The notes under the pieces were generated by a model that was not told the origin of the DNA, made no database searches, and saw nothing but the letters and a program-made list of their open reading frames with translations. Shown piece after piece: positions 48,621 through 58,505 of a stretch of DNA of 64,000 nt (its first letter is position 1; each line of letters begins with the position of its first letter). A program made the position numbers and the translations under genes. Origin of the DNA: Vibrio fortis. GTDB lineage: Bacteria > Pseudomonadota > Gammaproteobacteria > Enterobacterales > Vibrionaceae. Location of the stretch: the NCBI RefSeq assembly GCF_000695685.1, contig NZ_JFFR01000025.1:186001-250000 (forward strand), given 5' to 3'.

Positions 48621-50459
48621 ATGCGTCCATATCTATTCCATGCTCAAACCTGCGATTATGTTCAACTTGAGCAAAGAGTTCTTACTTTAAAGCTCCATAC
48701 AGATCGTGATGACTGGACTAAGGTGCAAATTCGCCATGAACCAGACAATGAAGAGTATCTGGTGGACATGTCTTTGGTCGGAAAACAGGGGCGACTTTTT
48801 GTCTGGGAAGCGCAGATTCCACTTAACTCTGATCAATCCATTACTCACTATACCTTTAAGCTATTGAATAACACTGGCCAATTCTGGTTGGATTCACAAG
48901 GCGTTCACTTGCGTATGCCAAGCCGTGCGCATCACTTTAAATACAATGCTGATCATCAACCGCCAAGCTGGGTAGCTGAGCAAGTGTTTTACCAGATTTT
49001 CCCAGAACGTTTTTGTAACGGGAACCCAGAGATTAGTGTTCAGTTTGGCGAGTACCGATTAAAAGAGGGCACTCTTGATGTCGTGGTAAAAGAGTGGGGG
49101 GCTGATGTTGAAGGTCATAATGGCACTGGTGCTGCGGAGTTCTTTGGTGGAGACTTAGCTGGCATACATAGCAAACTCAATTACTTGCAAGACTTGGGTA
49201 TTACGGCGCTGTACTTGAACCCAATATTCGAATCGCCAAGCAACCATAAATACGACACCACCGACTATTACAATGTCGATCCTCACTTTGGTACCAATCA
49301 AGAGTTTGCTGCGCTGTCAGCTGATTTGCATTCTAGAGGTATGAAAGTGGTGTTAGATGCGGTGTTTAACCACACGTCGGTTGAGCATCCATGGTTTGAT
49401 AAGTTAGGTACAAGTGGCACCGGGGCTTTTGGTCAGCCTGACTCTGAGTACCATGACTACTACTTTTTCAATGAAGATGACGCGAAAAGTTACGTAGGTT
49501 GGAAAGGTATTAACTCTCTGCCCGTATTGAACTTCTCCAATGACTCGGTTCGAGACTATATTTATCAATCAGAAGATTCGGTGATCAAACACTGGCTTAA
49601 AGCACCCTATGGCATTGATGGGTGGCGTTTTGATGTGATCCATATGCTTGGCGAAGGCGAGGGTGCTTATAACAACGCCCACTACGTGAGAGAGTTTCGT
49701 AACGCGGCTAAAAGCCAAAACCCAGATGCCTACATACTCGGAGAGCATTTCTTTGAAGCGACTTCGTGGCTGCAGGGAGACCAAGAAGATGGCTCCATGA
49801 ACTACTACGGGTTTGCTCATCCCGTTCGCGCTCTTTTGGCTAAGCAAGACATCGCTTATGAGCCAATTGATATCAGTATGCGAGATTTCTCTGATTGGTT
49901 AGCTGAAGCTCGTGCAAAAGTGCCTTGGCAGAATCAACTGTCTCAATTGAATCAACTAGACAGCCATGATACTGCGCGTTTTATCTCATTGCTTGACGGT
50001 GATGCACAGAAACAGGCTATTGCTCTGACGTTACTGATGACCTACGTCGGAACGCCTTGCCTTTACTACGGTACTGAAGTGGGACTCGAAGGTGGTCAAG
50101 ACCCAGATAACCGACGTTGTTTCCCGTGGGGAGAAGAACAGACGTCGAACTGGTTTGCCTTTACTCAGAGACTCATTCAGTTGAGACATGATCGTCAAAG
50201 TTTGCAAACAGGCGCTTACCAAGAGCTTTACTGTGACGACAACGTGTTGGTTTATACTCGAAGCTTGGACCAAGAACACACGTTAGTTGCCATAAACCTT
50301 GGTTCATCAGTCTCTGAGGTTACGCTTCCAGTTTGGAAGCTAGGGCTTGAATCTGGTGAACTGAGCTCGCTATTCGATGAAAACTCTGTGTTGAGCGTTA
50401 AAGGTGGCCAGCTGCAATTATCACTAAAACCGGTCTCTTCGCTAGTGCTTGTTAACTAA
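48621..50459 (+). CDS. malZ: Maltodextrin glucosidase (MalZ-like, GH13)
   Basis: A 612-residue cytoplasmic alpha-glycosidase. It has an N-terminal beta domain of CBM34 type (about residues 1-115) followed by the catalytic (beta/alpha)8 barrel. Active-site segments are DAVFNHTS, GWRFDVIHM (nucleophile Asp), GEHFFE (acid/base Glu) and QLDSHDTARF. A C-terminal beta domain ends the protein. Such enzymes release glucose from short maltodextrins; neopullulanase or cyclomaltodextrinase activity is an alternative within the same subfamily. No maltose genes are adjacent and no clear MalT site was seen. Confidence 0.9.
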   Translation: MRPYLFHAQTCDYVQLEQRVLTLKLHTDRDDWTKVQIRHEPDNEEYLVDMSLVGKQGRLFVWEAQIPLNSDQSITHYTFKLLNNTGQFWLDSQGVHLRMPSRAHHFKYNADHQPPSWVAEQVFYQIFPERFCNGNPEISVQFGEYRLKEGTLDVVVKEWGADVEGHNGTGAAEFFGGDLAGIHSKLNYLQDLGITALYLNPIFESPSNHKYDTTDYYNVDPHFGTNQEFAALSADLHSRGMKVVLDAVFNHTSVEHPWFDKLGTSGTGAFGQPDSEYHDYYFFNEDDAKSYVGWKGINSLPVLNFSNDSVRDYIYQSEDSVIKHWLKAPYGIDGWRFDVIHMLGEGEGAYNNAHYVREFRNAAKSQNPDAYILGEHFFEATSWLQGDQEDGSMNYYGFAHPVRALLAKQDIAYEPIDISMRDFSDWLAEARAKVPWQNQLSQLNQLDSHDTARFISLLDGDAQKQAIALTLLMTYVGTPCLYYGTEVGLEGGQDPDNRRCFPWGEEQTSNWFAFTQRLIQLRHDRQSLQTGAYQELYCDDNVLVYTRSLDQEHTLVAINLGSSVSEVTLPVWKLGLESGELSSLFDENSVLSVKGGQLQLSLKPVSSLVLVN

Positions 50460-50492
50460 TCCCTATTGCTCACTCACTAGTTACCATTAAAG

Positions 50493-50527
50493 TAGCCCCT
50501 TGTTCGACTCATCAGCGACAAGGGGCT
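50493..50527 (+). terminator. malZ terminator
   Basis: Perfect stem TAGCCCCTTGT / ACAAGGGGCTA with a 13-nt loop and a weak T tail (AGTTTTCG). Confidence 0.7.
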
Positions 50528-50645
50528 AAGTTTTCGAGTCATATCTATTTGTGAAATAACAAATTACATAATTTTATCGGGTTGAATGTCGTTACTGATG
50601 TAATAATATTAATGGGAAATAGATAAGCAGAAGAGCATACAGTTT

Positions 50646-52112
50646 ATGAAAGTTAATAGGCACTTTAGCCTAACCTTTGTTTTTGGCTTTCCCGCCATTA
50701 TTATCAGCATGTTACTTGCGCTTATCGCTAAAAATCACCTCGATGCGGTAGAGAAAGAAGTTACGTACGAATATCAAAGAATCATTGATGCGTTTGAACG
50801 AACGACAACGGTTGTTACTGCTCTCGACTACAGCTTCTCTAATTACTACAAATCCAGTAACCCCCTATTTTTAGACCACAATAAGACCGTAGTAGATGGC
50901 GTGTGCCGTATATGGCCGATTGATGGCCTATTGCTTGCCGACGGTAAAACCGCAGATATCCCTTCCGTTGATATTAACTATATGTTGGTTGGCAATGAGT
51001 CGTTGTGTTCTGAATTGAGTGATGCCTATCGAAGTGCCAGTGAGAAAGTGGCGCTCGCCCCCATTCTCTCTTTCTTAGCGCAATTAGATGATTACTACTT
51101 TGGCGTTCATTTTATTGACGCTAAGGGGTATGTGATCTCTTCACCTGAGGATTTCGCCAAAGGCTTAGGGAAAGAGCTCTTGTCGACAATTAAGAGCCGC
51201 CCATATTGGCAGAGAACAGCCAACAACCCAGATCTGTTAACCCTAGCTGGCCCCACTTATCGAACCGATACGTTGGATAGAGTGATTAGCATGACGATAC
51301 CGGTATTTTACAAAGGCAGCCATCAAGGCATGCTTTCTGTGGATATCGACTCAGGTAAGCTACTGGCGTCACAGAGTCATCTACTCGCTGGCCAGATAAA
51401 TATAGTCGACCTTACTCATGCACTGCCGCCTGATGACGCAGTGTGGATACAGCCTTTGGAGCTAAATGGTGTCGCTGCACACCATATGATCTTTTATCAA
51501 CTTGACGTGATGAAAGAGCTGAAAGCTTTTGTTAAGACGGAAACGGACAGTGTCTTCGTAGCGCTCACTGTGTATCTGTTCATGGTAATGATCTTTTTCT
51601 ACATCAATAGCACAATTGAAAAGGGCTATTTTAAAGAACTTGCTGCTAAAGACCCGATGACAGGTTTGCTCAACCGACGTGGGCTAGAGGCGTTTTGGCG
51701 TAATGTTCAACATGACGAACTGTTCGTGCTGGTGGTATTTGATATTGATAACTTCAAGAGCATCAACGATACCTTCGGTCACGATAAAGGCGATGAAGTG
51801 ATTCGTTATATGGCGCGTCAGATCCACAATGGGATTCGTAGTAGTGATGTTGGCGCTCGGTTTGGTGGAGAGGAGTTCGTGGTCTACCTAAGGGGAGAAG
51901 AGCGTCAGACGTTGAAGAACATTCTCCATCGTGTGAAGACTGCGATTTGTGAACAGTCGACCCATGTTATCGAAGGAGGCTTCACGGTTTCCGGTGGTGC
52001 TTGCATTGTTGAGTCTGAAAGCACTCACTTGAACTTTGACGAAGTGTTTAAGTGTGCGGATGAGAAGCTGTATCTTGCGAAAACGACAGGTAAGAACAAG
52101 ATTGTATTCTAA
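50646..52112 (+). CDS. Membrane diguanylate cyclase (GGDEF)
   Basis: A 488-residue sensor protein. It has an N-terminal membrane helix (about residues 9-28), a periplasmic sensory domain of dCache-like form (about 30-300), a second helix (about 302-320) and a C-terminal GGDEF domain (about 335-488). The catalytic motif is GGEEF in RFGGEEFVVYL, and the inhibitory I site RxxD (RSSD) lies five residues before it, so activity with product inhibition is likely. It makes cyclic di-GMP. The signal is unknown. It is a single gene convergent with dusC; a GC-rich hairpin (52118-52142) without T tract follows. Confidence 0.92.
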   Translation: MKVNRHFSLTFVFGFPAIIISMLLALIAKNHLDAVEKEVTYEYQRIIDAFERTTTVVTALDYSFSNYYKSSNPLFLDHNKTVVDGVCRIWPIDGLLLADGKTADIPSVDINYMLVGNESLCSELSDAYRSASEKVALAPILSFLAQLDDYYFGVHFIDAKGYVISSPEDFAKGLGKELLSTIKSRPYWQRTANNPDLLTLAGPTYRTDTLDRVISMTIPVFYKGSHQGMLSVDIDSGKLLASQSHLLAGQINIVDLTHALPPDDAVWIQPLELNGVAAHHMIFYQLDVMKELKAFVKTETDSVFVALTVYLFMVMIFFYINSTIEKGYFKELAAKDPMTGLLNRRGLEAFWRNVQHDELFVLVVFDIDNFKSINDTFGHDKGDEVIRYMARQIHNGIRSSDVGARFGGEEFVVYLRGEERQTLKNILHRVKTAICEQSTHVIEGGFTVSGGACIVESESTHLNFDEVFKCADEKLYLAKTTGKNKIVF

Positions 52113-52166
52113 TGTTCAGAGCGACGTTGAATGTCGCTCTGTCGACGAATACATTGTTTTGAGGAG

Positions 52167-53129
52167 CTAGGCTATCGGAGCTGCTAACAGTTTATCTTGG
52201 TAGCGCTGAATGTGTTCTACGATTGGTGCCGCCTTTTTAAAGGTACGGATCTCACGGAAGATCTCTTCCGCTTCTGGGTACTCTTTACGCAGATAAACAA
52301 ACCACTGTTTGACGCGGTTAGGGTAGTAAAGCCCTTTGTCGCCCTCAATTTCAAACTCAGAATAGCGCAACAGCAATGCTAACACCTCTTTCCAAGGCAT
52401 AGGTTGGTGATTGTGTTTTACAACGTTACCTAAATTTGGAACATTAAACGCGCCACGGCACACCATTAGGGAGTCTATACCTGTCGCTTTAATACAGTTC
52501 TGACCATCTTGGTAGTTCCAAATCTCACCATTGGCAATGAGTGGTAGCGTCGTCTTCTGACGGATTTGGTTGATGTAATCCCATTTAATCTCCGAGGCTT
52601 TGTAACCTCCGGTTTTAGTGCGGGCGTGGACTGTTAACTCATCAGCTTTAGCTTGCTCAATGGCATCGACAATCTCAAAACACTCTTCAGGATCTTCCCA
52701 ACCAAGGCGAATTTTAGCTGATACAGGGATATGTTCAGGCACTGCCTCGCGACATGCTTTCACGACCTTATAGATAAGGTCGGGCTCTTTGAGTAGAGAA
52801 GCACCACCATTACTCTTATTAACCGCCTTAGCCGGGCAGCCGAAGTTAAGGTCAATACCTTTAGCACCAAGGTTTGCTGCCTGAATAGCATTTTGTGCCA
52901 TCCATTCTGGATGTTGACCAAGCAGTTGTACGTGAACAGGGACACCAGCCATAGTCTGAGAGCCTTGGTGCAGCTCTGGACATAGACGATGAAAGACGTG
53001 CGGTGGTAGCAGCTGATCGGTGACGCGAACGAATTCCGTTACACAAAGATCGTAGTCATTGATCTCTGTGAGGATCTCTCGCATTAGGTGGTCTAACACA
53101 CCCTCCATCGGGCCTAGTATTACTCGCAT
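52167..53129 (-). CDS. dusC: tRNA-dihydrouridine(16) synthase
   Basis: A 320-residue FMN enzyme that reduces U16 in the D loop of tRNAs. It has the barrel motif GIDLNFGCPAKAVNKSNGGASLL with the catalytic Cys, the KIRLGWEDPEECFEIV segment, and HARTKTGGY. The length fits the DusC subgroup. The N terminus MRVILGPMEGVLDHLMRE supports the start. It is a single gene. Confidence 0.93.
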   Translation of the reverse strand: MRVILGPMEGVLDHLMREILTEINDYDLCVTEFVRVTDQLLPPHVFHRLCPELHQGSQTMAGVPVHVQLLGQHPEWMAQNAIQAANLGAKGIDLNFGCPAKAVNKSNGGASLLKEPDLIYKVVKACREAVPEHIPVSAKIRLGWEDPEECFEIVDAIEQAKADELTVHARTKTGGYKASEIKWDYINQIRQKTTLPLIANGEIWNYQDGQNCIKATGIDSLMVCRGAFNVPNLGNVVKHNHQPMPWKEVLALLLRYSEFEIEGDKGLYYPNRVKQWFVYLRKEYPEAEEIFREIRTFKKAAPIVEHIQRYQDKLLAAPIA

Positions 53130-53302
53130 ATCGAACTACCGAAACATCTCTGTCCTGAAAATAAAGAGGCGTGATTGTACGGTGTCCCTTGCTGATTGTC
53201 ACTATTGGCACGTTTTCGGAAAATTTACCTCATCTCGGTAAATTCAGCCAAAGGTAAACTGTGCAGATGGACGATAACGAGTATACTTAGCGCAAATCTC
53301 AT

Positions 53303-53944
53303 ATGAACGATGAAGTATTAATGACATATCAACTATTAAACCAAGATGGCTTGCCGCAAGAGTGTACGCCTCAGTTTGTTGAAGGTGCAATCTTGGCATC
53401 TAACCTTGCTACTAAGCCACTAGATCCTAAAGAGTGGCTGGCTGTAATCTCGCCAGAAGCAGAAGAGAGCTTCATCGGTTTGGTGACTGAACAGATTAAC
53501 CGTCAACATAATCTAATTCAGCGCAGTGAATACTTACTGACAGAGGTTCTTGCTGAAGGTGATTTCAATGAGCAATTTGCCGATGTCGCTGAAGGTTTTA
53601 TGATGGTTTGGCCGACTGTGGAAGAGCAGTGGCAACAAGCGAATATGGCTGACGGTACACTGAGAATGCTTCAAGCCCTTCTGACGACACTGATGTTAGC
53701 TATCGATGAAGAACAGACTCAGCAGCAAATGGTAGCCGCAGGACTGGAAAATCCACCTGCGCTTGCAGATTTAGTTGGTCAAGTTGATTTAATGGTTAAC
53801 GAAGTAGCATTGGCTGCAGATGAAGCCATGTTAGGTAACAAAGCTCAAAGCGTAAACCCGTTTAAAAATATTGGCCGAAATGACCCTTGCCCATGTGAAA
53901 GCGGCAAGAAGTTCAAGCAGTGCTGCGGTCGATCGCAAGCTTAG
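53303..53944 (+). CDS. UPF0149/YecA-type protein with SEC-C zinc motif
   Basis: A 213-residue soluble, acidic helical protein (residues 1-190) that ends in a SEC-C motif ([17 protein letters not shown], about 195-211), which binds zinc as in the SecA tail. E. coli YecA, with the same layout, contacts ribosomes and SecA-type partners, but its precise role is unclear. Two starts are possible (53303 and 53321, MTYQLL), neither with a strong ribosome-binding site. Confidence 0.85.
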   Translation: MNDEVLMTYQLLNQDGLPQECTPQFVEGAILASNLATKPLDPKEWLAVISPEAEESFIGLVTEQINRQHNLIQRSEYLLTEVLAEGDFNEQFADVAEGFMMVWPTVEEQWQQANMADGTLRMLQALLTTLMLAIDEEQTQQQMVAAGLENPPALADLVGQVDLMVNEVALAADEAMLGNKAQSVNPFKNIGRNDPCPCESGKKFKQCCGRSQA

Positions 53945-53976
53945 TTTTAAACTAACGGCTCGCTAAACAGAAAAAC

Positions 53977-54007
53977 AAAAAAGTCGACCTTATCGGTCGA
54001 CTTTTTT
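53977..54007. terminator. Bidirectional terminator between the SEC-C gene and dsbB
   Basis: Stem AAAAGTCGACC / GGTCGACTTTT with a short ATA-type loop, flanked by A and T runs, between convergent genes. Confidence 0.9.
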
Positions 54008-54027
54008 ATTGGTATTTCAAATTTCGC

Positions 54028-54546
54028 CTATTTCGATTTAGCGAACTGAGAGATCACGATGAACCCCAGTGCAATCAGGTTACCTGCGAAAATCACCACC
54101 AACCATTGTGGCATTGATAAACCAACAAACTGCCATACAACTTTAGCGCAGTCGCCGTAAGCCTCAAACATCCAAGGTGCCCATTCATTCAATGGCGCCC
54201 AGCTTGGGAAAGTCACGAACAGATCACAGGTTGCGAAAGGAGATGGGTTGAACTGATAGTCGACGTGCTCGAGCGATAACATTAAACCTTTGTAGGCTCC
54301 GAATCCCCATCCAGCCAAGCCCAGCCAACGTACTATAGGGTTGTTAGGTGCGATAGCGCCAATCATTGCAGCAACACCAATGGCGAGCATAGCAATTCGC
54401 TCATAGATGCACATTACGCATGGGCCAAGCATCATAACGTGTTGGAAGAACAACGCACATGCTTCAAAGAAGATTACGAAGCCAAGTAACAATAGCCAAG
54501 AAAGTCGGCCTTTAGAGAAATCTTTGAGCATTACAAGAAAGTTCAC
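54028..54546 (-). CDS. dsbB: Disulfide-bond oxidase DsbB
   Basis: A 172-residue inner-membrane protein with four helices. The first periplasmic loop holds the CX2C pair (CVMCIYERIA), and the second holds the other Cys pair (CDLFVTF ... AYGDC). It reoxidises DsbA and passes electrons to quinones. It lies downstream of nhaB in the same direction, with a terminator between. Confidence 0.95.
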   Translation of the reverse strand: MNFLVMLKDFSKGRLSWLLLLGFVIFFEACALFFQHVMMLGPCVMCIYERIAMLAIGVAAMIGAIAPNNPIVRWLGLAGWGFGAYKGLMLSLEHVDYQFNPSPFATCDLFVTFPSWAPLNEWAPWMFEAYGDCAKVVWQFVGLSMPQWLVVIFAGNLIALGFIVISQFAKSK

Positions 54547-54572
54547 GAATTTAGTCCTTCAATAAAATTAAA

Positions 54573-54598
54573 AAAGCCCTGATTACTCAGAGCTTTTT
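54573..54598 (-). terminator. Terminator between nhaB and dsbB
   Basis: Stem AAGCTCTGA / TCAGGGCTT (one G-T pair) with a GTAA loop and a T run leftward. It should limit readthrough from nhaB into dsbB. Confidence 0.85.
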
Positions 54599-54677
54599 AT
54601 CTTGGATAAGTTTCCTAATCAATGATTATTTTTCATTACTTAGATTCACTTATTAGCTTTACGACACGTTATGGCGA

Positions 54678-56267
54678 TTAGTGGCCGTTTGAAATCACAG
54701 AGGTCACTTCACCAGTATGTTGCACAATCCAACCTGCATCGTAGAACCAAGCTGTCATTGGCTCAACAAAGAACACGATACCAGCAAGACCAACTAGAGC
54801 CAGCACGATAGTGTAAGGCAATGCCATGATTACCATACGGCCGTAAGACAGGCGGATAAGTGGTGCTAGAGCAGAAGTCAGTAGGAATAGGAAGGCTGCT
54901 TGACCATTTGGTGTTGCAACTGAAGGTAGGTTAGTACCTGTGTTGATCGCTACTGCTAGTAGGTCGAACTGGTCGCGGCTGATGATGCCTTCAACTAGCG
55001 CAGTTTTCACTTCGTTGATGTAAACCGTACCAACGAATACGTTATCCGATACCATAGATAAGATACCATTCGCAACGTAGAACAGGGCAAGCTGTGCACC
55101 TTTGTCTTCTACGTGAAGTACCGCATCGATAACAGGCTTAAATAGACCTTGGTCGATGATTACAGCAACGATTGAGAAGAATACAGCAAGTAGAGCGGTA
55201 AATGGCAGTGCCTCTTCAAACGCTTTACCCATAGAGTGCTCTTCGATTACACCTGTGAACGCAGTTGCTAGGATGATAACAGATAGACCAATCAGGCCTA
55301 CTTCAGCTACGTGTAGAGCAAGACCTACGATTAGCCATACTGCAATTGCACCTTGAACCCAAAGTTTCGCGATGTCTTGTTTAGTGCGGCTTGCTTTCTG
55401 CGTGTTATCAAACTCAACAAGGATTTGACGAACGTTAGCAGGCAGTTTTGCACCGTAGCCAAAGATTTTTAGCTTCTCAACTAGCGCACACGTGATGATA
55501 CCGCAGATGAATACCGGCAGTGTTACCGGCAGCATACGGATGATGAATTCACCGAACTCCCAACCCGCTTGTTTAGCGATAACTAAGTTTTGAGGTTCGC
55601 CTACCATGGTCATTACACCACCTAAGGCTGTACCAACACCTGCGTGCATAAGCAGTGAACGAAGGAATGCACGGTAGTCTTCAAGGTCTTCACGAGTCAG
55701 TTCTGAAATCTCTTCATCATGAGTGTGGTCGTGTGCTGAGTTAGAGCCTTTACCTGAAGCCACTTTGTGGTAGATAGAGTAGAAGCCGACAGCCACACTG
55801 ATTACTACTGCGATAACCGTTAGTGCATCTAGGAATGCTGACAAGAATGCAGCTGCAATACAGAATGCAACAGAAAGTAGAATCTTAGAACGGATGCCAA
55901 GCAGTATCTTTGTGAAGATAAAGAGCAAGAGCTCTTTCATGAAGTAGATACCGGCAACCATGAAGACGAGTAAGAGTAATACTGGTAGGTTGGCTTGGAT
56001 TTCGTGGTAAACCATTTCAGGTTTGGTCATGCCAATTGCGATAGCTTGAATAGCCAACAGACCACCCGGTTGAAGAGGGTAACATTTGAGCGCCATTGCC
56101 AGCGTAAAAATAAATTCTACGACTAATAGCCAACCCGCAACAAATGGATCAACGAGGAAAAAAACAAATGGGTTGATGATTAAAAACGAAATGATGGCAA
56201 CTTTATACCAATCAGGAGCCTTACCAAGAAAGTTCTTGATGAAAGCGTTTCCGAGAGACATCGGCAT
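54678..56267 (-). CDS. nhaB: Na+/H+ antiporter NhaB
   Basis: A 529-residue polytopic inner-membrane antiporter exporting Na+ in exchange for protons. Its N terminus [19 protein letters not shown] and the [20 protein letters not shown] helix are characteristic, as is [20 protein letters not shown] toward the C terminus. The length matches the family. It is divergent from fadR, as in E. coli. Confidence 0.96.
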   Translation of the reverse strand: MPMSLGNAFIKNFLGKAPDWYKVAIISFLIINPFVFFLVDPFVAGWLLVVEFIFTLAMALKCYPLQPGGLLAIQAIAIGMTKPEMVYHEIQANLPVLLLLVFMVAGIYFMKELLLFIFTKILLGIRSKILLSVAFCIAAAFLSAFLDALTVIAVVISVAVGFYSIYHKVASGKGSNSAHDHTHDEEISELTREDLEDYRAFLRSLLMHAGVGTALGGVMTMVGEPQNLVIAKQAGWEFGEFIIRMLPVTLPVFICGIITCALVEKLKIFGYGAKLPANVRQILVEFDNTQKASRTKQDIAKLWVQGAIAVWLIVGLALHVAEVGLIGLSVIILATAFTGVIEEHSMGKAFEEALPFTALLAVFFSIVAVIIDQGLFKPVIDAVLHVEDKGAQLALFYVANGILSMVSDNVFVGTVYINEVKTALVEGIISRDQFDLLAVAINTGTNLPSVATPNGQAAFLFLLTSALAPLIRLSYGRMVIMALPYTIVLALVGLAGIVFFVEPMTAWFYDAGWIVQHTGEVTSVISNGH

Positions 56268-56907
56268 GTTAATACTCTTTTATGTTGATTATGAATTGAC
56301 AAGCAATACAACATTCGAGCTTCGAGCTATAGAAATTTGTTAAAAACTATAACTAACAGTGACTTAGAAAAACTACATTCCATGTAATGTTCTGTGGCCT
56401 TGCCAAGTCACTCCCTTAGAAACTCGTGCACTGCTCATTTTTGAGCGCAACTCTACTCTTAGATAACATTTAGTCAACAGGAAATGCTCTGTTGGCCTAA
56501 AAATACCTCTTTTTTGTTGAAAAACGCGATCAAAGTAGCGCAAGCATAACACTAAAATTGTGAGAAAAACCGACTAGAATCAATATTTGCGTGAAATGAT
56601 TGAAATTTACATAATAATCTCACCTTATGTTCGATTATTACAACTTAATATTGCATTTTAATAGATCTAAAAATATGAGCTATATCTCTGATTTAATTGA
56701 TAAAATGTTGTGTTAAATTTTTGTTTAATTTGGTGTTATACCTTGCAGCGATATTAGACTAAAGGTGCAAACGTGTGCTGCAATTTAGAGTTTTAGCTCT
56801 ATTGTGGGTTTGGTGCCAGTAAACTTTTCGAGGTGTTTCCGCGAGGCGCTAACTAGTGGTATGATGAGTCAATTAAAGCAAAATAATTAAATTGGATTGA
56901 AGTGTAG
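56268..56907. other. Divergent regulatory region between nhaB and fadR
   Basis: A 640-bp AT-rich stretch without a gene. It contains the promoters of nhaB and fadR. I see no terminator, riboswitch or recognisable operator, and the fadR ATG has no strong ribosome-binding site. Confidence 0.45.
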
Positions 56908-57747
56908 ATGGTCATTAAGGCGAAGAGCCCGGCAGGATTTGCAGAGAAGTATATTATTGAAAGTATTTGGAATGGCCGTTTTCCCCCTGGCTCAATCCTA
57001 CCAGCTGAACGTGAGCTGTCTGAATTAATCGGTGTTACCCGTACCACATTACGTGAAGTATTGCAGCGTCTAGCCCGTGACGGTTGGTTGACGATTCAAC
57101 ATGGTAAGCCAACTAAGGTGAACCAGTTCATGGAAACGTCGGGTCTGCATATTCTAGACACGCTAATGACGCTAGACGTTGATAATGCGACTAACATCGT
57201 AGAAGACTTGCTTGCAGCACGTACAAATATCAGCCCTATCTTTATGCGCTATGCATTTAAGGCGAACAAAGAGAACTCTGAGCGCACAATCATCAACGTG
57301 ATTGAATCATGTGAAGCACTGCTTGCGTCTAAAACGTGGGATGAGTTTGTAGAATCTTCTCCTTACGCAGAAAAAATTAAGCATGCAGTAAAAGAAGACA
57401 ACGAAAAAGACGAAGAGAAACGCCAAGCGATTCTTATCGCTAAAACGTTCAACTTTTACGACTACATGTTGTTCCAGCGCCTTGCGTTTCATTCAGGTAA
57501 CCAAATCTACGGTTTGATCTTCAATGGTGTTCGTAAGCTTTATGATCGTATCGGTAGCTACTACTTCTCGAACCCAGAAGCACGTCGCCTAGCGATGGAT
57601 TTCTATAAAGAGCTACTAGTAATCTGTGAGAGCGGCGAACGTGAAAACTTGCCTCTAGTGATCCGTAACTACGGTGTTGCAAGTGGACAGATTTGGAACG
57701 AAATGAAAACGACGCTGCCAACGAACTTTACTGAAGACGACAGCTAA
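56908..57747 (+). CDS. fadR: Fatty-acid regulator FadR (Vibrio form with insertion)
   Basis: A 279-residue GntR-family regulator that binds DNA unless long-chain acyl-CoA is present. It represses beta-oxidation and activates fabA/fabB-type genes. The winged helix-turn-helix is at residues about 1-75 ([34 protein letters not shown]), with the acyl-CoA-binding helical domain after it. It is about 40 residues longer than E. coli FadR; the extra acidic/Lys-rich part (about 140-180) corresponds to the insertion known from V. cholerae, where it forms part of a second ligand site. Confidence 0.95.
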   Translation: MVIKAKSPAGFAEKYIIESIWNGRFPPGSILPAERELSELIGVTRTTLREVLQRLARDGWLTIQHGKPTKVNQFMETSGLHILDTLMTLDVDNATNIVEDLLAARTNISPIFMRYAFKANKENSERTIINVIESCEALLASKTWDEFVESSPYAEKIKHAVKEDNEKDEEKRQAILIAKTFNFYDYMLFQRLAFHSGNQIYGLIFNGVRKLYDRIGSYYFSNPEARRLAMDFYKELLVICESGERENLPLVIRNYGVASGQIWNEMKTTLPTNFTEDDS

Positions 57748-57783
57748 TAAATACAGCCAATAGTCTGATTTCAGCGAATAAAC

Positions 57784-57816
57784 AAAAACGGCGAGCTATC
57801 TGATAGCTCGCCGTTT
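57784..57816. terminator. Bidirectional terminator between fadR and yehS
   Basis: Perfect stem AACGGCGAGCTA / TAGCTCGCCGTT with flanking A and T runs, between convergent genes. Confidence 0.93.
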
Positions 57817-57853
57817 TTTATTCTCGTTTACCGTTTTGCGAACAGAGGCAGAC

Positions 57854-58333
57854 TTACCCAGCAAACTCTTCTGAATCTGGACGTTGAGAGAACTGAACAC
57901 CGCTTAAAAAGTCGCACAATAGTTGGTCTTCACAAGCCTTGTAGTTCTTGTTGTTCGGCTTACGGAAGTAGGCACCGATTTCGTACTTACTTAGGCTAAT
58001 TCCCATCACTTCTAATGCATCCAGTACATCTTCAGCCTTCATGTTTAATGCAATACGCAGTTTCATGAAAATCATGTTGTTAGTCAGTGATACTTCTGGT
58101 TTCGGTTGTTCGCCTTCTTTCTTACCACGCTTAAGATTGATGAAACCATTTAGGAAGATTGCCAGCTCTTTATCTTTCATTTTTGAGAATGACTTTTCAC
58201 CTTCGGCTTTGAGCCAGTTGTTTACTTGGTCATGCGCAACGGTAGAGTCTGCTTGCTCAAAGGCTTTGATGATTTGAGCGTTCTTCAGGTTTAGCGCGTG
58301 TTGGATGCGGCGCAAGATTTCATTGTTAGTCAC
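57854..58333 (-). CDS. yehS: DUF1456 protein YehS
   Basis: A 159-residue soluble protein built from two similar halves of the DUF1456 domain: NNEILRRIQHALNLKNAQII at the N terminus and NNMIFMKLRIALNMKAEDVL in the second half. The same helical repeat occurs in E. coli YehS, whose function is unknown. The sequence itself suggests an internal duplication. It is a single gene, convergent with fadR. Confidence 0.92.
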   Translation of the reverse strand: MTNNEILRRIQHALNLKNAQIIKAFEQADSTVAHDQVNNWLKAEGEKSFSKMKDKELAIFLNGFINLKRGKKEGEQPKPEVSLTNNMIFMKLRIALNMKAEDVLDALEVMGISLSKYEIGAYFRKPNNKNYKACEDQLLCDFLSGVQFSQRPDSEEFAG

Positions 58334-58454
58334 AGGAATCCTAATTCGGCAGTGAGTCGAAAATAGCGAGTTTCGTATTTGTACATTAAGCGTATTTTCG
58401 ACTGAAAAGTTGAGGGGGGAATGTATCAGAGAATGTGGGATATCAACAGAAATA

Positions 58455-58489
58455 AAAAATCCCCATGCATTGCTGCGATGGGGATTTTT
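58455..58489 (-). terminator. metG terminator
   Basis: Stem AAAATCCCCAT / ATGGGGATTTT with a loop of about 13 nt and T-rich flank leftward. Confidence 0.88.
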
Positions 58490-58505
58490 AATTCAGTGGT
58501 TGGCG

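Noticed and set aside
52118..52142. Hairpin between the diguanylate cyclase and dusC as terminator
   Set aside because: The stem is good, but neither side has a T tract; it may be only an mRNA 3'-end structure.
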